NCBI GenBank assembly: GCA_045649455.1
Contig: JAZRPV010000026.1
Span: forward strand, 1-48,506
Source: JAEDES01 sp045649455
Lineage (GTDB): Bacteria; Bacillota_I; Bacilli_A; RF39; UBA660
Direction: 5' to 3'
DNA: 48,506 nt
Made by a program: the position numbers and the translations under genes. Each line of letters starts with the position of its first letter. The stretch's first letter is position 1. Positions 8,134 to 16,349 of the stretch are shown here, one piece after another. A model generated the notes under the pieces. It did not search any database and was not told the DNA's origin. It worked only from the letters and a program-made list of their open reading frames with translations.

Positions 8134-8652
8134 TTAAATTTCAAATTCTTCATAATGACAATTAGGAATTATACCATCATATAAATTATCCATATCATGA
8201 CTTAAAATAATATGACGAAGTACTCTATAAATAGATCCATGAGTAACAACAATAATACTTTCATCTTTATGTTTTTCCTTAACATAATCTAAAAAACTTC
8301 TACATCTATCAAACATATCAGTAACAGATTCAACATCTTTACATTCAAGTTTCCAATAATCTTCCTCATTAATTTCATCTCTTGATTTACCAACTAAATC
8401 TTTCATATCACGATCAATTAATCTTTTATCAGGAGCAGTCTCTACTCTATCCCCTACTAATATAATTGCAGTCTCAACGCATCTAATTAAAGGAGACATA
8501 TAACAAAAATCAAATTTTATATCTTTAAGTTTTTCTTTTAATCTTTGACATTGTCTTCTTCCAGTATCATTCATCATCTCATTTTTAAGACCACAAATAT
8601 TACCTTCAAAATTTTCTTCAGTTTGACCATGTCTAACTAAAACTATTTTCAT
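8134..8652 (-). CDS. Histidine phosphatase family protein
   Basis: A 172-aa cytoplasmic protein of the phosphoglycerate mutase-like superfamily. It has the RHGQTEEN signature with the phospho-accepting H8, an arginine in SPLIRCVETA, and the second histidine in VVTHGS. Its short length and lack of mutase-specific insertions favour a phosphatase such as a PhoE/CobC-type enzyme; the substrate cannot be told. Its start codon directly follows the stop of the propeller gene, with AGGAG inside that gene, so the two are translationally linked. Confidence 0.85.
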   Translation of the reverse strand: MKIVLVRHGQTEENFEGNICGLKNEMMNDTGRRQCQRLKEKLKDIKFDFCYMSPLIRCVETAIILVGDRVETAPDKRLIDRDMKDLVGKSRDEINEEDYWKLECKDVESVTDMFDRCRSFLDYVKEKHKDESIIVVTHGSIYRVLRHIILSHDMDNLYDGIIPNCHYEEFEI

Positions 8653-9867
8653 TTACTCAACTCCTAATACTTTTAAAGCATCACTATAAGTAATAAATTT
8701 ACTTAAATAACTACCATCTTCATAAGAAGAATATCCAATAACTAAATATTTACCATCAACAACTTTAACGTCAGTAAAATAGTCATCTCTTTCATCACCA
8801 TAATTAATAACTGTAGATTCATCTAATTCCATATTATATTTACCAATTAAACCATCATAACTATAAACAGAAACTCCGTCTCCAGTATTCTTCTTACTAG
8901 GACTTGATGTAGTCCCAATTACAATAACATTATCATGTTCATCAATCTCTACACGATTAAATCTCTCACTTGCATCATTTGAATAAACTACTTCCCCTCG
9001 ATACTCTCCTCTTAAATTATATTTAACAATTAAAGCATCAGTATTACCAGTATCGTTACCATTAACTTTTCCACCAACAACAAATAATCTATTATCAATC
9101 TTACTAATACCAGTAAATCCTAAATTATCTGTATTTTTATATTTAGTAGTACTAACATAATCTCCATCAGTTTCATAAATAGAAATAATACCAACTCTTT
9201 CATCATTCTTTCCAACTACATAAATCTTATCATCATCTACTAAAATATCGTTATATATAGCATGTTTACTGCTACCATAATTAACTTTCCACTCTACTTT
9301 TAAATCTTTACCATATTTAACAAGAAAAGCTCCACCTTTTTTAGAATCTCCAATAGTAAGATTATCATAAATACTTTGTCCACATACTAAATAACCATCT
9401 TCTACTACTTTAACATCTACAAATCTAGATTGACCAAGTACTTGAAAATCAGATTCAAATAAAATATTACCATCAGCATCATACTTTACTATCAAAGCAC
9501 TTCTTAAATTATTTTCATGTTCTTTATCATCTTTTTCATAACTACCAACAGCAATTAAATCTTTATCATCAACCACTACATCAAAGAAAGCCCCATTGAA
9601 TCCTTTATTATAAAGTTTTTCAAATAACTTTTCTTTCTTTTGATTATATTTAGTAATCTTCGCTCTTTCTAAGAATTGTTCATTATTGTTATTACTCCCA
9701 ACAGTAATATAATTCTTTTTATTAACATATAAAGCATTAATACCATCAAAATAAATTGATTTACCTTCATCTATAATTAAGTTATAAAATACATAACCAA
9801 ATTCTATAATAAGTACAATTAAACATACTCCTACAACAATCTTTAATATCTTTTTTATTTTTTCCAT
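8653..9867 (-). CDS. Membrane-anchored extracytoplasmic beta-propeller-like protein
   Basis: A 404-aa protein with an N-terminal TM segment (about 8-29) and an outside domain built of about six repeats. Each repeat carries a VVG/AVG/VIG turn followed by an LIVKYxxxG strand (examples ALIVKYDADG, AFLVKYGKD, ALIVKYNLRG). This is the pattern of delta-60/SBBP-type propeller proteins. The function is unknown; such domains bind ligands or partners at the cell surface. It lies just downstream of tyrS beyond its terminator and begins an operon with the histidine phosphatase and cohesin-like genes. Confidence 0.6.
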   Translation of the reverse strand: MEKIKKILKIVVGVCLIVLIIEFGYVFYNLIIDEGKSIYFDGINALYVNKKNYITVGSNNNNEQFLERAKITKYNQKKEKLFEKLYNKGFNGAFFDVVVDDKDLIAVGSYEKDDKEHENNLRSALIVKYDADGNILFESDFQVLGQSRFVDVKVVEDGYLVCGQSIYDNLTIGDSKKGGAFLVKYGKDLKVEWKVNYGSSKHAIYNDILVDDDKIYVVGKNDERVGIISIYETDGDYVSTTKYKNTDNLGFTGISKIDNRLFVVGGKVNGNDTGNTDALIVKYNLRGEYRGEVVYSNDASERFNRVEIDEHDNVIVIGTTSSPSKKNTGDGVSVYSYDGLIGKYNMELDESTVINYGDERDDYFTDVKVVDGKYLVIGYSSYEDGSYLSKFITYSDALKVLGVE

Positions 9868-9903
9868 TCTACCACCCTCTCTAAATTATTCTAACATAAA
9901 AAA

Positions 9904-9926
9904 AATAGGAAACCAAGTTTCCTATT
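9904..9926 (-). terminator. Terminator of the CYTH-tyrS operon
   Basis: A 10-bp stem AATAGGAAAC/GTTTCCTATT with a 3-nt loop and eight T on the minus strand, overlapping the tyrS stop. Confidence 0.9.
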
Positions 9927-11154
9927 CAAATATACCTAAATGATATTTCTTTTTACCTCTTCTAATTACAATGTATTTAGAATCAATACAAACATCTTTA
10001 GTAACCATAAATTCTAAATCAGTAATCTTATCTCCATTTACTGTAATAGAACCATTACCCATAAATTCACGAGCTTCTCTTTTACTAGAACATACTCCAT
10101 TATTTACAAGTACATCTATTAATAAACTATCTTCATTCATCTTAAATGGTTCAAGTCCACTAAATGCAACTTCTACATCTTTACCAGTAAATGATTTAAT
10201 GTCTCCACTAAATAAAGCTTCACTAATCTTAACAGCATTATTATATGATTCTTCTCCATGTAAATCAGTAATAATTTCACGCGCTAAAGCCTTATGAGCT
10301 TCTCTTAAATGTGGATTTTCATTATTTCTCTTTTCTAAGTCTTCAATTTCTTCTTTAGTTAAGAAAGTAAATACTTTTAAGTAATGAATAACCATTTCAT
10401 CATCAACATTAATTAAGTATTGGTATAATTCATAGCTAGAAGTTTTTGATTCATCTAACCATAAAGCATTACCTTCACTCTTACCAAATTTATTACCATA
10501 TTTATCTAAAATTAATGGCATTGTAAATGCATAAGCATCTTTACCAAGTTTCTTTTTAATTAAGTCAAGACCTGTAGTAATATTACCCCATTGATCAGAA
10601 CCTTCTACTTGCATAATACAATTTTTATTTTGGTATAACCATAAGAAGTCATATCCTTGAATTAACATATATGCAAATTCTGCAAAAGTAATTCCAGAAT
10701 CTAATCTTCTACGAATAATATCTTTATCTAACATATAATTAACATTGATATATTTACCAACGTCTCTTAATACATCTGTAAATTCATATCCTTTGAACCA
10801 ATCATAGTTATTAACAACTTCAGCTTTACCATCAAAAATACCTAATACTTGTTTTTTGATTCCTTCTAAGTTTTCATTTAATTTTTCTTTAGAAATAATC
10901 TCTCTTTCTGCAGTTGGTCTAGGATCACCAATTAATCCAGTAGCTCCTCCACATAATAAAATAGGATTATGTCCAGCTTTTGCTAATCTCTTAGCAGTAA
11001 CTAATGAAGAATAATGTCCTAAATGAAGACTATCCGCAGTAGGATCTGTTCCCCAGTAAAAAGTAATCTTTTCGTTATTTAATTTATCTGCTATATCTTC
11101 TCCAGCAACATCTTTAATTAAACCTCTCCATTGTAATTCTTCAAATAATGTCAT
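9922..11154 (-). CDS. tyrS: Tyrosyl-tRNA synthetase
   Basis: Charges tRNA-Tyr. The 410-aa protein has the class I HIGH variant HLGH at 44-47, the KMSKS-region variant KFGKSEG, the tyrosine-pocket block YDFLWLYQ, the QVEGSDQWGN motif typical of TyrRS, and a C-terminal S4 domain (about 343-405). The ATG overlaps the last bases of the CYTH gene by 4 bp, so it is translated in a coupled way. Both genes lie behind a T-box leader with a TAC (Tyr) specifier, so transcription should rise when uncharged tRNA-Tyr accumulates. Confidence 0.97.
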   Translation of the reverse strand: MTLFEELQWRGLIKDVAGEDIADKLNNEKITFYWGTDPTADSLHLGHYSSLVTAKRLAKAGHNPILLCGGATGLIGDPRPTAEREIISKEKLNENLEGIKKQVLGIFDGKAEVVNNYDWFKGYEFTDVLRDVGKYINVNYMLDKDIIRRRLDSGITFAEFAYMLIQGYDFLWLYQNKNCIMQVEGSDQWGNITTGLDLIKKKLGKDAYAFTMPLILDKYGNKFGKSEGNALWLDESKTSSYELYQYLINVDDEMVIHYLKVFTFLTKEEIEDLEKRNNENPHLREAHKALAREIITDLHGEESYNNAVKISEALFSGDIKSFTGKDVEVAFSGLEPFKMNEDSLLIDVLVNNGVCSSKREAREFMGNGSITVNGDKITDLEFMVTKDVCIDSKYIVIRRGKKKYHLGIFE

Positions 11155-11696
11155 TTTCTTTCCTCCTCTAATGATAAATCATTAATTTCATCTAATTTAA
11201 ATCCATAATCTAAATATATTCCTTGTACATCACGAGTTGTTATACTCTTTTTATCAATACCTAATAATTTTAAAGTATCATATACAGCCTCTTCACTTGG
11301 TCCTTCAATCTCTAAATATGTAGGAATCATAGGCCAATAATCTATATCAACTTCACATCCATTAAGCATATATTGAACTCTTCTATTTTCTTGATAGCCT
11401 TTAGCTTCATAACCTAATTCTTTTAAAATTAAATTAGTTCTTTCAAAGTTATCAACTTCAACTTCTAATTCTTGAGTTCCATCAATTGATGAAGATACTA
11501 AATTCTTAATAGTAAGAGTAGTCTTATCACCATTAGTTCTAAGTCTTATCCATTTACTCTCTACTTTTGGAATAAAATCATAAACGTATCGTTTTTGTAA
11601 TTTATCAAAGCAAAACTCTGCTCCAAATGATTCAAGTTTTTCTTTGATACTATCTACATCAATTTCTAATACTCTCACTTCATACTCAGTATGCAT
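11151..11696 (-). CDS. CYTH domain protein (adenylate cyclase class IV/thiamine-triphosphatase fold)
   Basis: A 181-aa protein with the CYTH entry motif ExExR as EYEVR (E4, E6, R8), then alternating charged strands (KWIRLRTNGDKTTLTIK, ELEVEVD, RRVQYMLNGCEVDID, YLEIEG) that form the triphosphate tunnel. CYTH enzymes act on ATP, thiamine triphosphate or inorganic triphosphate; the substrate is not evident. The frame opens upstream inside the T-box RNA, but the ATG at 11696 has AGGAGG immediately before it. Unusual: a CYTH gene is the first gene of a tyrosine T-box operon, ahead of tyrS. Confidence 0.85.
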   Translation of the reverse strand: MHTEYEVRVLEIDVDSIKEKLESFGAEFCFDKLQKRYVYDFIPKVESKWIRLRTNGDKTTLTIKNLVSSSIDGTQELEVEVDNFERTNLILKELGYEAKGYQENRRVQYMLNGCEVDIDYWPMIPTYLEIEGPSEEAVYDTLKLLGIDKKSITTRDVQGIYLDYGFKLDEINDLSLEEERK

Positions 11697-11711
11697 AACA
11701 TCCCTCCTAAC

Positions 11712-11924
11712 AAAAAAAACGAATACTCCATCCATAAGGACGAAATATTCGCGGTACCACCTTAATTCATAAGTATAAAACCTATGCACTTTATAACTTT
11801 AACGCAGTTAACGCTTTTCTCCAAATATTGTAATTCATAATTTATTATCTCTTAGTTTCCACCAACCACTAAGTCTCTAAAACAAATAATAAATACTACT
11901 AATATATTTATCAACAAAAATATT
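11712..11924 (-). promoter_or_regulatory. T-box riboswitch leader, tyrosine-specific
   Basis: On the minus strand the conserved T-box GGTGGTACCGCG is at 11750-11761. A terminator hairpin CGAATA...TATTCG with a following T-tract lies at 11712-11751, and the stem I apical region with GGTTGGTG lies at 11851-11877. A TAC triplet in the specifier region is at 11830-11832. TAC is a Tyr codon, matching tyrS downstream. The leader controls CYTH and tyrS together. Confidence 0.93.
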
Positions 11925-11930
11925 AAATAT

Positions 11931-11958
11931 ACTATACCACAAAATAAAATATTTACAA
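11931..11958 (-). promoter_or_regulatory. Putative promoter of the tyrosine T-box operon
   Basis: TTGTAA, a 16-bp spacer and TGG-TATAGT on the minus strand; the -35 box overlaps the end of the preceding gene. Confidence 0.5.
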
Positions 11959-12825
11959 AGTCCTTTTTTTAACATTATCTATCTTTTTTTGATGAATATC
12001 CCCATAAATATAATATTTTTTCTCCAAAGAAGCCTTCTTTCCACCTCTAAGCATACTTATATTAAATAAAATACTATGACTAAGATTCTTTTCAAATATG
12101 CCTATAATATTACCAATTTTATCTAATTCAATTCCTTCTATCCCAATAAAACTACTAATATATTGACCTAAAAAATTAAAATTAGAATCTAATAACTTAA
12201 TACATGATTTAGTCTTACTATAAGATTGACTAAATAAATAATACAAATTATCCATATATTTAAATATACAAATTCCTTGTATACAAGCAGGTAAATCAGA
12301 ATAAACATTATATTCGGTAAAACTTACTTTCTCTCCAAAAGATAACTTATATCTCACCATTCTACCTATATAACTACAAGTACATACATATAAATATCCA
12401 TCATAATAATATAAAGTAGCCGCACTAACATTACCAGATAATTCTTTAGATATATCTATATTACATTCAACAGGAACTACTTCTCCTCTTATAAAATCAT
12501 CATACTTATAACAATTAACTTTACCATTCTTCTCAGTAATAAATAAAAATCCTTTATCACAATAACTTATTCCACCAACATGACTATTATTATCAAGTTC
12601 AACATATCTAATAAATTCATCTTTATAAATATATACTCTAGAATTAACTTTTTCTTTACTATAACAACTAATAAAGAAATATTCATCACTCTTACATATA
12701 CCTTGTACTATAAAATTATCATTAATAATATTTGAATAATCCACATCATAAGAAAATACTCCCTTATAATCAAGATTACTATCACTAAATAAAATATCTA
12801 AACCATACTTCTTAAATAATTTCAT
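11953..12825 (-). CDS. Predicted cytoplasmic beta-propeller protein, function unknown
   Basis: A 290-aa protein without a signal peptide or TM helix. The sequence is a run of short beta strands with repeated aromatic/glycine turns (HVGGISYCDKGFLFITEKNGKV, YLYVCTCSYIGRMVRYK, IQGICIFKYMDNLYYLFSQSY), typical of a single-ring propeller with five or six blades. It is rich in Cys and Tyr. I cannot place it in a named family. No close operon partner exists: the YtxH terminator precedes it on the high-coordinate side, and the T-box promoter follows. Confidence 0.6.
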   Translation of the reverse strand: MKLFKKYGLDILFSDSNLDYKGVFSYDVDYSNIINDNFIVQGICKSDEYFFISCYSKEKVNSRVYIYKDEFIRYVELDNNSHVGGISYCDKGFLFITEKNGKVNCYKYDDFIRGEVVPVECNIDISKELSGNVSAATLYYYDGYLYVCTCSYIGRMVRYKLSFGEKVSFTEYNVYSDLPACIQGICIFKYMDNLYYLFSQSYSKTKSCIKLLDSNFNFLGQYISSFIGIEGIELDKIGNIIGIFEKNLSHSILFNISMLRGGKKASLEKKYYIYGDIHQKKIDNVKKRTL

Positions 12826-12853
12826 AACACACCTCTACTATATTATATCAAAA

Positions 12854-12877
12854 AAAATAAGTCTTACGACTTATTTT
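12854..12877 (-). terminator. Terminator of the ytxG-ytxH operon
   Basis: A 10-bp stem (12854-12863 with 12868-12877), loop TTAC, T-tract on the minus strand; it overlaps the YtxH stop. Confidence 0.88.
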
Positions 12878-13284
12878 GTTTTTTCTTTAGTTTCTAATTT
12901 TTTAACTACTTGTTTAGATACTTCTAAAGTTTTAACTTTAACATCTTCAGCCATATCTCTTAAAATTGGAGTTCCTTTTTCAATAGCTAAATCTACCAAT
13001 TCTTGAGCTTTATTTTTTAATTGAACAGCTTTTTCTTTAGCTAATTCTAAAACTTTTTCTTTATCTAGGTCAGCTAATTCTTCTTTAATTTCTTGAATTC
13101 TATCTTCAAATTCTTCTTTGATTTCTTCAATATCAATCTTTTTAATTTGAATCATTAAATCATCTAATTTTTCTTTAAGAATTGCTCTTGTTTCACTACC
13201 TTTTTTAGGTGCGAATAAAATCCCTAATCCTGCTCCAATAGCAGCTCCTGCTAAAAATTTTCCAAATCCAGATTTTTTACTCAT
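12871..13284 (-). CDS. ytxH: YtxH-like membrane-associated protein
   Basis: A 137-aa protein with the YtxH signature at its N-terminus: a Gly/Ala-rich hydrophobic stretch (about 7-26, FLAGAAIGAGLGILFAP) followed by KKGSETR. The remainder is a Lys/Glu/Ala amphipathic helix region with coiled-coil character (about 35-130). In Bacillus ytxH is a general-stress gene of unknown function next to ytxG, as here. A longer frame is open from 13398, but the ATG at 13284 has GAGGAGG before it. It overlaps the ytxG end by 8 bp. Confidence 0.85.
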   Translation of the reverse strand: MSKKSGFGKFLAGAAIGAGLGILFAPKKGSETRAILKEKLDDLMIQIKKIDIEEIKEEFEDRIQEIKEELADLDKEKVLELAKEKAVQLKNKAQELVDLAIEKGTPILRDMAEDVKVKTLEVSKQVVKKLETKEKTK

Positions 13285-13561
13285 AATAATCCTCCTCATT
13301 TTTCTTATTAAAAATTCTAGAAATAAACCCAATCGCATTACTAACAAAACTATCAGTAATTGTTGAAATACTATTAGAAGCTCTAGTAATAACATCAAAT
13401 GTAGTATTTAAAGCATTTACTTTTTCTTCTACATTTTCAACTACTCTATCAACTCTATCTAATACTTTAATTAATTTTATTCCTAAAACTATTAACACTA
13501 TTAATAATATGATACCAGATACATATAATAGTACTGGCAAATATAAATCTAAAAGTTCCAT
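13277..13561 (-). CDS. ytxG: DUF948 membrane protein (YtxG-like)
   Basis: A 94-aa protein with one TM helix (about 9-30) followed by KLIKVLDRVDRVVENVEEKVNAL, the DUF948 helical block. It sits immediately upstream of ytxH, as in the Bacillus ytxGHJ operon, which supports both calls. The start is the ATG at 13561, placed 9 bp after the preceding stop with AGGAGG just upstream. Its role is unknown; a membrane-tethered coiled coil is what the sequence shows. Confidence 0.8.
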   Translation of the reverse strand: MELLDLYLPVLLYVSGIILLIVLIVLGIKLIKVLDRVDRVVENVEEKVNALNTTFDVITRASNSISTITDSFVSNAIGFISRIFNKKNEEDYYE

Positions 13562-13570
13562 ATTAACCTC

Positions 13571-14626
13571 CTAATCATTTTCTTTATACATTGAATCTAT
13601 CAAATCAAATAAATTATCTGAGTCTACTTCTTCTTTCTTTTCTTCAACTACTTCTGTAGTTTTTTCTTCAACTCTTTCTTCATCTAATCTTGATAGTTTA
13701 CTAACTTCTTCCGCAGAATCTTCATCATCATAATTATCTCTAACTCTACGTCCAACAGTGTTAGATGCATCAACATAATCTACATTATATTCTAACCCTA
13801 AATCATGAAAATATTCTAAAGCATCTCCCATTGTTAATTCTTTTACAGAAGGTTTTTCATCTTCATTTAAATCAACTAATAGATTAACGTCTTCTTTTAC
13901 TTCTTTATAAACTGGTTCTTCTTTAACAGAATCATCCATAAATTCTCTTTCTAAATCTTCTTTTATAGTTGAACCATAAGCTTTCTTTCTAACATCATCT
14001 AAATTTAAATTACTTCTAGAATAACTACTAGTTAATCTAACTTCTTTTTTTTGTACTACATCTTCTTTTTTATAATTCTTATCTAAAATACCATAGATAG
14101 GAGAAATAATTGGTGATGGTGTAAAATGAGTTCTTGTATCTTTTTTCTCATAAGCTCCACCACTATAATCTGAATATGTAGACTTATTAGAAGACATTCC
14201 ATAAGGATACTTCTCAACTGGTTTAGATTGATAATATTTAGGTTCTTCTTTAATTTCAGGAAGAACTTCTTTTTCTTCATAATCTAAAACTTTAACAATC
14301 TCTGGTTCAGGTTGTACATCATCAAATACATCCTCTTCAACTTTAAGATCTTCATCAGAAACATTAAACTCTTCTCTATAACTTTCTTCTAATTGTTCCT
14401 TAACAGCTGGAGAAATTTCAAAATCTTCATCTACATAATCAATTTCTTCTAATTCCTCAACTTTAGTTTCTTTCTTCTCAGGTAAAACAACTTTCTTAGC
14501 AATAGGCTTGTCTTGTTTTCTTTCCTTGAAAAAATCAGTCTTAGCTTTTGGCTTTTTAGGTTTTTCTTCTACTTCTACTATTTCTTCTTCAAAAAGCGCA
14601 TTTTTTAACCTATCCAAAATACCCAT
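13571..14626 (-). CDS. Acidic, largely disordered protein with conserved-looking FTPSPIISPIYG motif
   Basis: A 351-aa protein dominated by Glu, Lys, Asp and Val low-complexity sequence. Three islands stand out: an N-terminal amphipathic helix MGILDRLKNALFEEE (1-15), a hydrophobic island FTPSPIISPIYGILDKNY (168-185) and a C-terminal helix NLFDLIDSMYKE. This looks like a scaffold with short linear motifs, similar in style to division-associated adaptors. No enzyme domain is seen. The ATG at 14626 is preceded by GAGAGGTG; a start 5 codons upstream lacks a site. Within the lipoprotein-ytxG-ytxH operon. Confidence 0.65.
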   Translation of the reverse strand: MGILDRLKNALFEEEIVEVEEKPKKPKAKTDFFKERKQDKPIAKKVVLPEKKETKVEELEEIDYVDEDFEISPAVKEQLEESYREEFNVSDEDLKVEEDVFDDVQPEPEIVKVLDYEEKEVLPEIKEEPKYYQSKPVEKYPYGMSSNKSTYSDYSGGAYEKKDTRTHFTPSPIISPIYGILDKNYKKEDVVQKKEVRLTSSYSRSNLNLDDVRKKAYGSTIKEDLEREFMDDSVKEEPVYKEVKEDVNLLVDLNEDEKPSVKELTMGDALEYFHDLGLEYNVDYVDASNTVGRRVRDNYDDEDSAEEVSKLSRLDEERVEEKTTEVVEEKKEEVDSDNLFDLIDSMYKEND

Positions 14627-14641
14627 AAATTCACCTCTCAA

Positions 14642-15322
14642 CTACTCATCAAATACATCTTCATCAATATCAATGTCGAAGTCTTCATCATCAAATACAT
14701 CTTTCTCTTCTTCAACATATCCATCTTCAGCAGCTTGTAAATAAACTTCTTTAGAATCCGTTGTATTAAATAAAGTAAAGTTTTCTTCTTTATAACTTAA
14801 AACGTTTTCTCCAACCAAACTCTCTAATACTGCATCATTAAATTTAATAGTTCTAAGAACATAACACATATTTGTAATTACAGTAGAAAGTTCTTCTTCC
14901 TTAACGTAAGCTTCCATCTTTGCATAATTAAACACAAACTGTATATAAAATTTGTTATCAATTTCTTCAATTCTAATATATCCATCTTTTTTATTAAACT
15001 TTAAAAGATTGGAATAATGTATATCATTCTCAATATTATATTTTAAATCACTCTTATGATAATACCCAATAGCATCAACATATAAGTAATATTTATTATT
15101 ATATTTATCTATAAATGAAGCATTATATTCTTCTTTATGAAGAAATTTAAGTCCTTTAGGAACATAGTATTTATATCCATCAAAATGTACATTATATAAA
15201 TCAACTTTTTTTGATAGTAAATTCTTAATATTTTTTCCAATATCAGCAGTATCTAATTTAACTGCACTACATCCAGTAACTAAAATCATTACTGCAGAGA
15301 GTAAAACAATTAATCTTTTCAT
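14642..15322 (-). CDS. Predicted lipoprotein, function unknown
   Basis: A 226-aa protein with a type II signal peptide and lipobox LVTGC (lipidated C18). The mature part is mixed alpha/beta and ends in a strongly acidic tail (DDEDFDIDIDEDVFDE). It is the first gene of the operon that continues with the acidic scaffold-like protein, ytxG and ytxH, with 15 bp to the next start. The family is not recognised. The operon as a whole looks like an envelope-associated assembly. Confidence 0.75.
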   Translation of the reverse strand: MKRLIVLLSAVMILVTGCSAVKLDTADIGKNIKNLLSKKVDLYNVHFDGYKYYVPKGLKFLHKEEYNASFIDKYNNKYYLYVDAIGYYHKSDLKYNIENDIHYSNLLKFNKKDGYIRIEEIDNKFYIQFVFNYAKMEAYVKEEELSTVITNMCYVLRTIKFNDAVLESLVGENVLSYKEENFTLFNTTDSKEVYLQAAEDGYVEEEKDVFDDEDFDIDIDEDVFDE

Positions 15323-15342
15323 ATTTCACCTACTCTTAATAC

Positions 15343-15370
15343 ATTATATCAAATTTTTTATAAATGTAAA
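15343..15370 (-). promoter_or_regulatory. Sigma-A promoter of the lipoprotein-ytxGH operon
   Basis: TTTACA, a 16-bp spacer and TATAAT on the minus strand, about 20 bp before the lipoprotein start. Confidence 0.65.
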
Positions 15371-15387
15371 AATATTTTACTATTATT

Positions 15388-16026
15388 TTACTTTTTTACA
15401 CTTTTTTTAGTAGCTACAACAGCATATATAGGCATTCCCTTACTAGAAAACTTATCTTCATACTCAGTAGTAATTAACTCTTCACCTGTACTATGTAAGT
15501 CAAATGTAATATCACTAAGTACATATCCACCCTCACTAAAACTCATAAGAGAATAAATATATAATCCTTGATTATCTGTTCTCATATAAATAGAAGAATC
15601 CTCTCTAAAAATATGACTATACTTTTCTAAGAATACTCTACTAGATAATCTTCTCAAATGATGTCGAACTTTAGGCCATGGATCTGAAAAATTCAAATAA
15701 ATTCTATCAATTTCTTTATCAAATACTTTTTCTATATTTAAAGCATCCATTCTAATAATCATTAAATTTTTAACACCTTCAGGTATCTTAGGTAAACTTC
15801 TAGCTAAAACACTATCAAATTTTTCAATACCAATAAAATTAATATCTGGATATTTTAAAGCATTCTCAATAATAAATTTACCCTTACCCATACCTATTTC
15901 AATATAAATAAGATTATCATTTCCAAATACTTCTTTCCATTTACCAATATATTCTTCTGGATTTTTAACTAAGTATTCACTTGCATTTAATATTTCATCT
16001 TTATTTTTGACATTTCTAAGTCGCAT
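15388..16026 (-). CDS. trmB: tRNA (guanine-N7-)-methyltransferase TrmB
   Basis: Methylates G46 in the tRNA variable loop using S-adenosylmethionine. The 212-aa length is typical. Visible family blocks are MRLRNVKNK at the start, EIGMGKGKFI (SAM-binding motif I), FIGIEKF, LNFSDPWPKVRHHLRRL (the NFSDPWPK catalytic/tRNA block) and MRTDN. A GTG three codons upstream could also start, but the ATG at 16026 has the better spaced GGTG. It is divergent from the small coiled-coil gene. Confidence 0.95.
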   Translation of the reverse strand: MRLRNVKNKDEILNASEYLVKNPEEYIGKWKEVFGNDNLIYIEIGMGKGKFIIENALKYPDINFIGIEKFDSVLARSLPKIPEGVKNLMIIRMDALNIEKVFDKEIDRIYLNFSDPWPKVRHHLRRLSSRVFLEKYSHIFREDSSIYMRTDNQGLYIYSLMSFSEGGYVLSDITFDLHSTGEELITTEYEDKFSSKGMPIYAVVATKKSVKK

Positions 16027-16048
16027 TTCAATCACCTACTTATATTTT

Positions 16049-16077
16049 ATCACATAATAATTATAGTTGCATATAAT
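16049..16077 (+). promoter_or_regulatory. Putative promoter of the small coiled-coil gene
   Basis: ATCACA (4/6), 17 bp, perfect TATAAT. The same stretch (AC, 16 bp, CATATAATA at 16070-16078) also fits the mother-cell sigma-K consensus, so the sigma factor is undecided. Confidence 0.45.
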
Positions 16078-16099
16078 AAAACGAAAGTCAGGTATAAAT

Positions 16100-16258
16100 A
16101 TGAATATAGGTTTTCCCCCTTTTATACAACCAAATATCTATCAAGAAATAGAAAAGTTAAAACAAGAAATAAACTATCTAAAACAAAAAATACAAGAATT
16201 AGAAAATTCCAATAAAACCAACTATCTACAAAAAGATGACTCTTATCATATGTTATGA
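16100..16258 (+). CDS. Small coiled-coil protein, function unknown
   Basis: A 52-aa protein: a hydrophobic, proline-containing N-terminus (MNIGFPPFIQPNIY) followed by a clear heptad-repeat helix (about 15-37, EIEKLKQEINYLKQKIQELE). An AGG-type site lies 8 nt before the ATG at 16100; an in-frame start at 16067 would sit on the promoter. A dedicated terminator follows directly, so it is an independent transcription unit. The sequence suggests an oligomerising small protein. A possible spore-coat-type role is speculation based on the ambiguous promoter. Confidence 0.65.
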   Translation: MNIGFPPFIQPNIYQEIEKLKQEINYLKQKIQELENSNKTNYLQKDDSYHML

Positions 16259-16280
16259 ACACTAATGTGTTCTTTTTTTT
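16257..16280 (+). terminator. Terminator of the small coiled-coil gene
   Basis: A 6-bp stem GAACAC/GTGTTC (16257-16262 with 16267-16272), loop TAAT, followed by eight T. The TGA stop codon overlaps the stem. Confidence 0.88.
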
Positions 16281-16349
16281 TACAAAATTACTCATTATGT
16301 GTTATGATTAAATTGTATATAATATATATACGAAAGGTAGGCACAATTA

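Noticed and set aside
11697..11789. N-terminal extension of the CYTH protein.
   Set aside because: That frame runs through the T-box and terminator RNA; AGGAGG sits directly before the ATG at 11696.
16070..16078. Firm sigma-K promoter for the small coiled-coil gene.
   Set aside because: CATATAATA contains a perfect sigma-A TATAAT with a 4/6 -35 at 17 bp, so the evidence does not separate the two.
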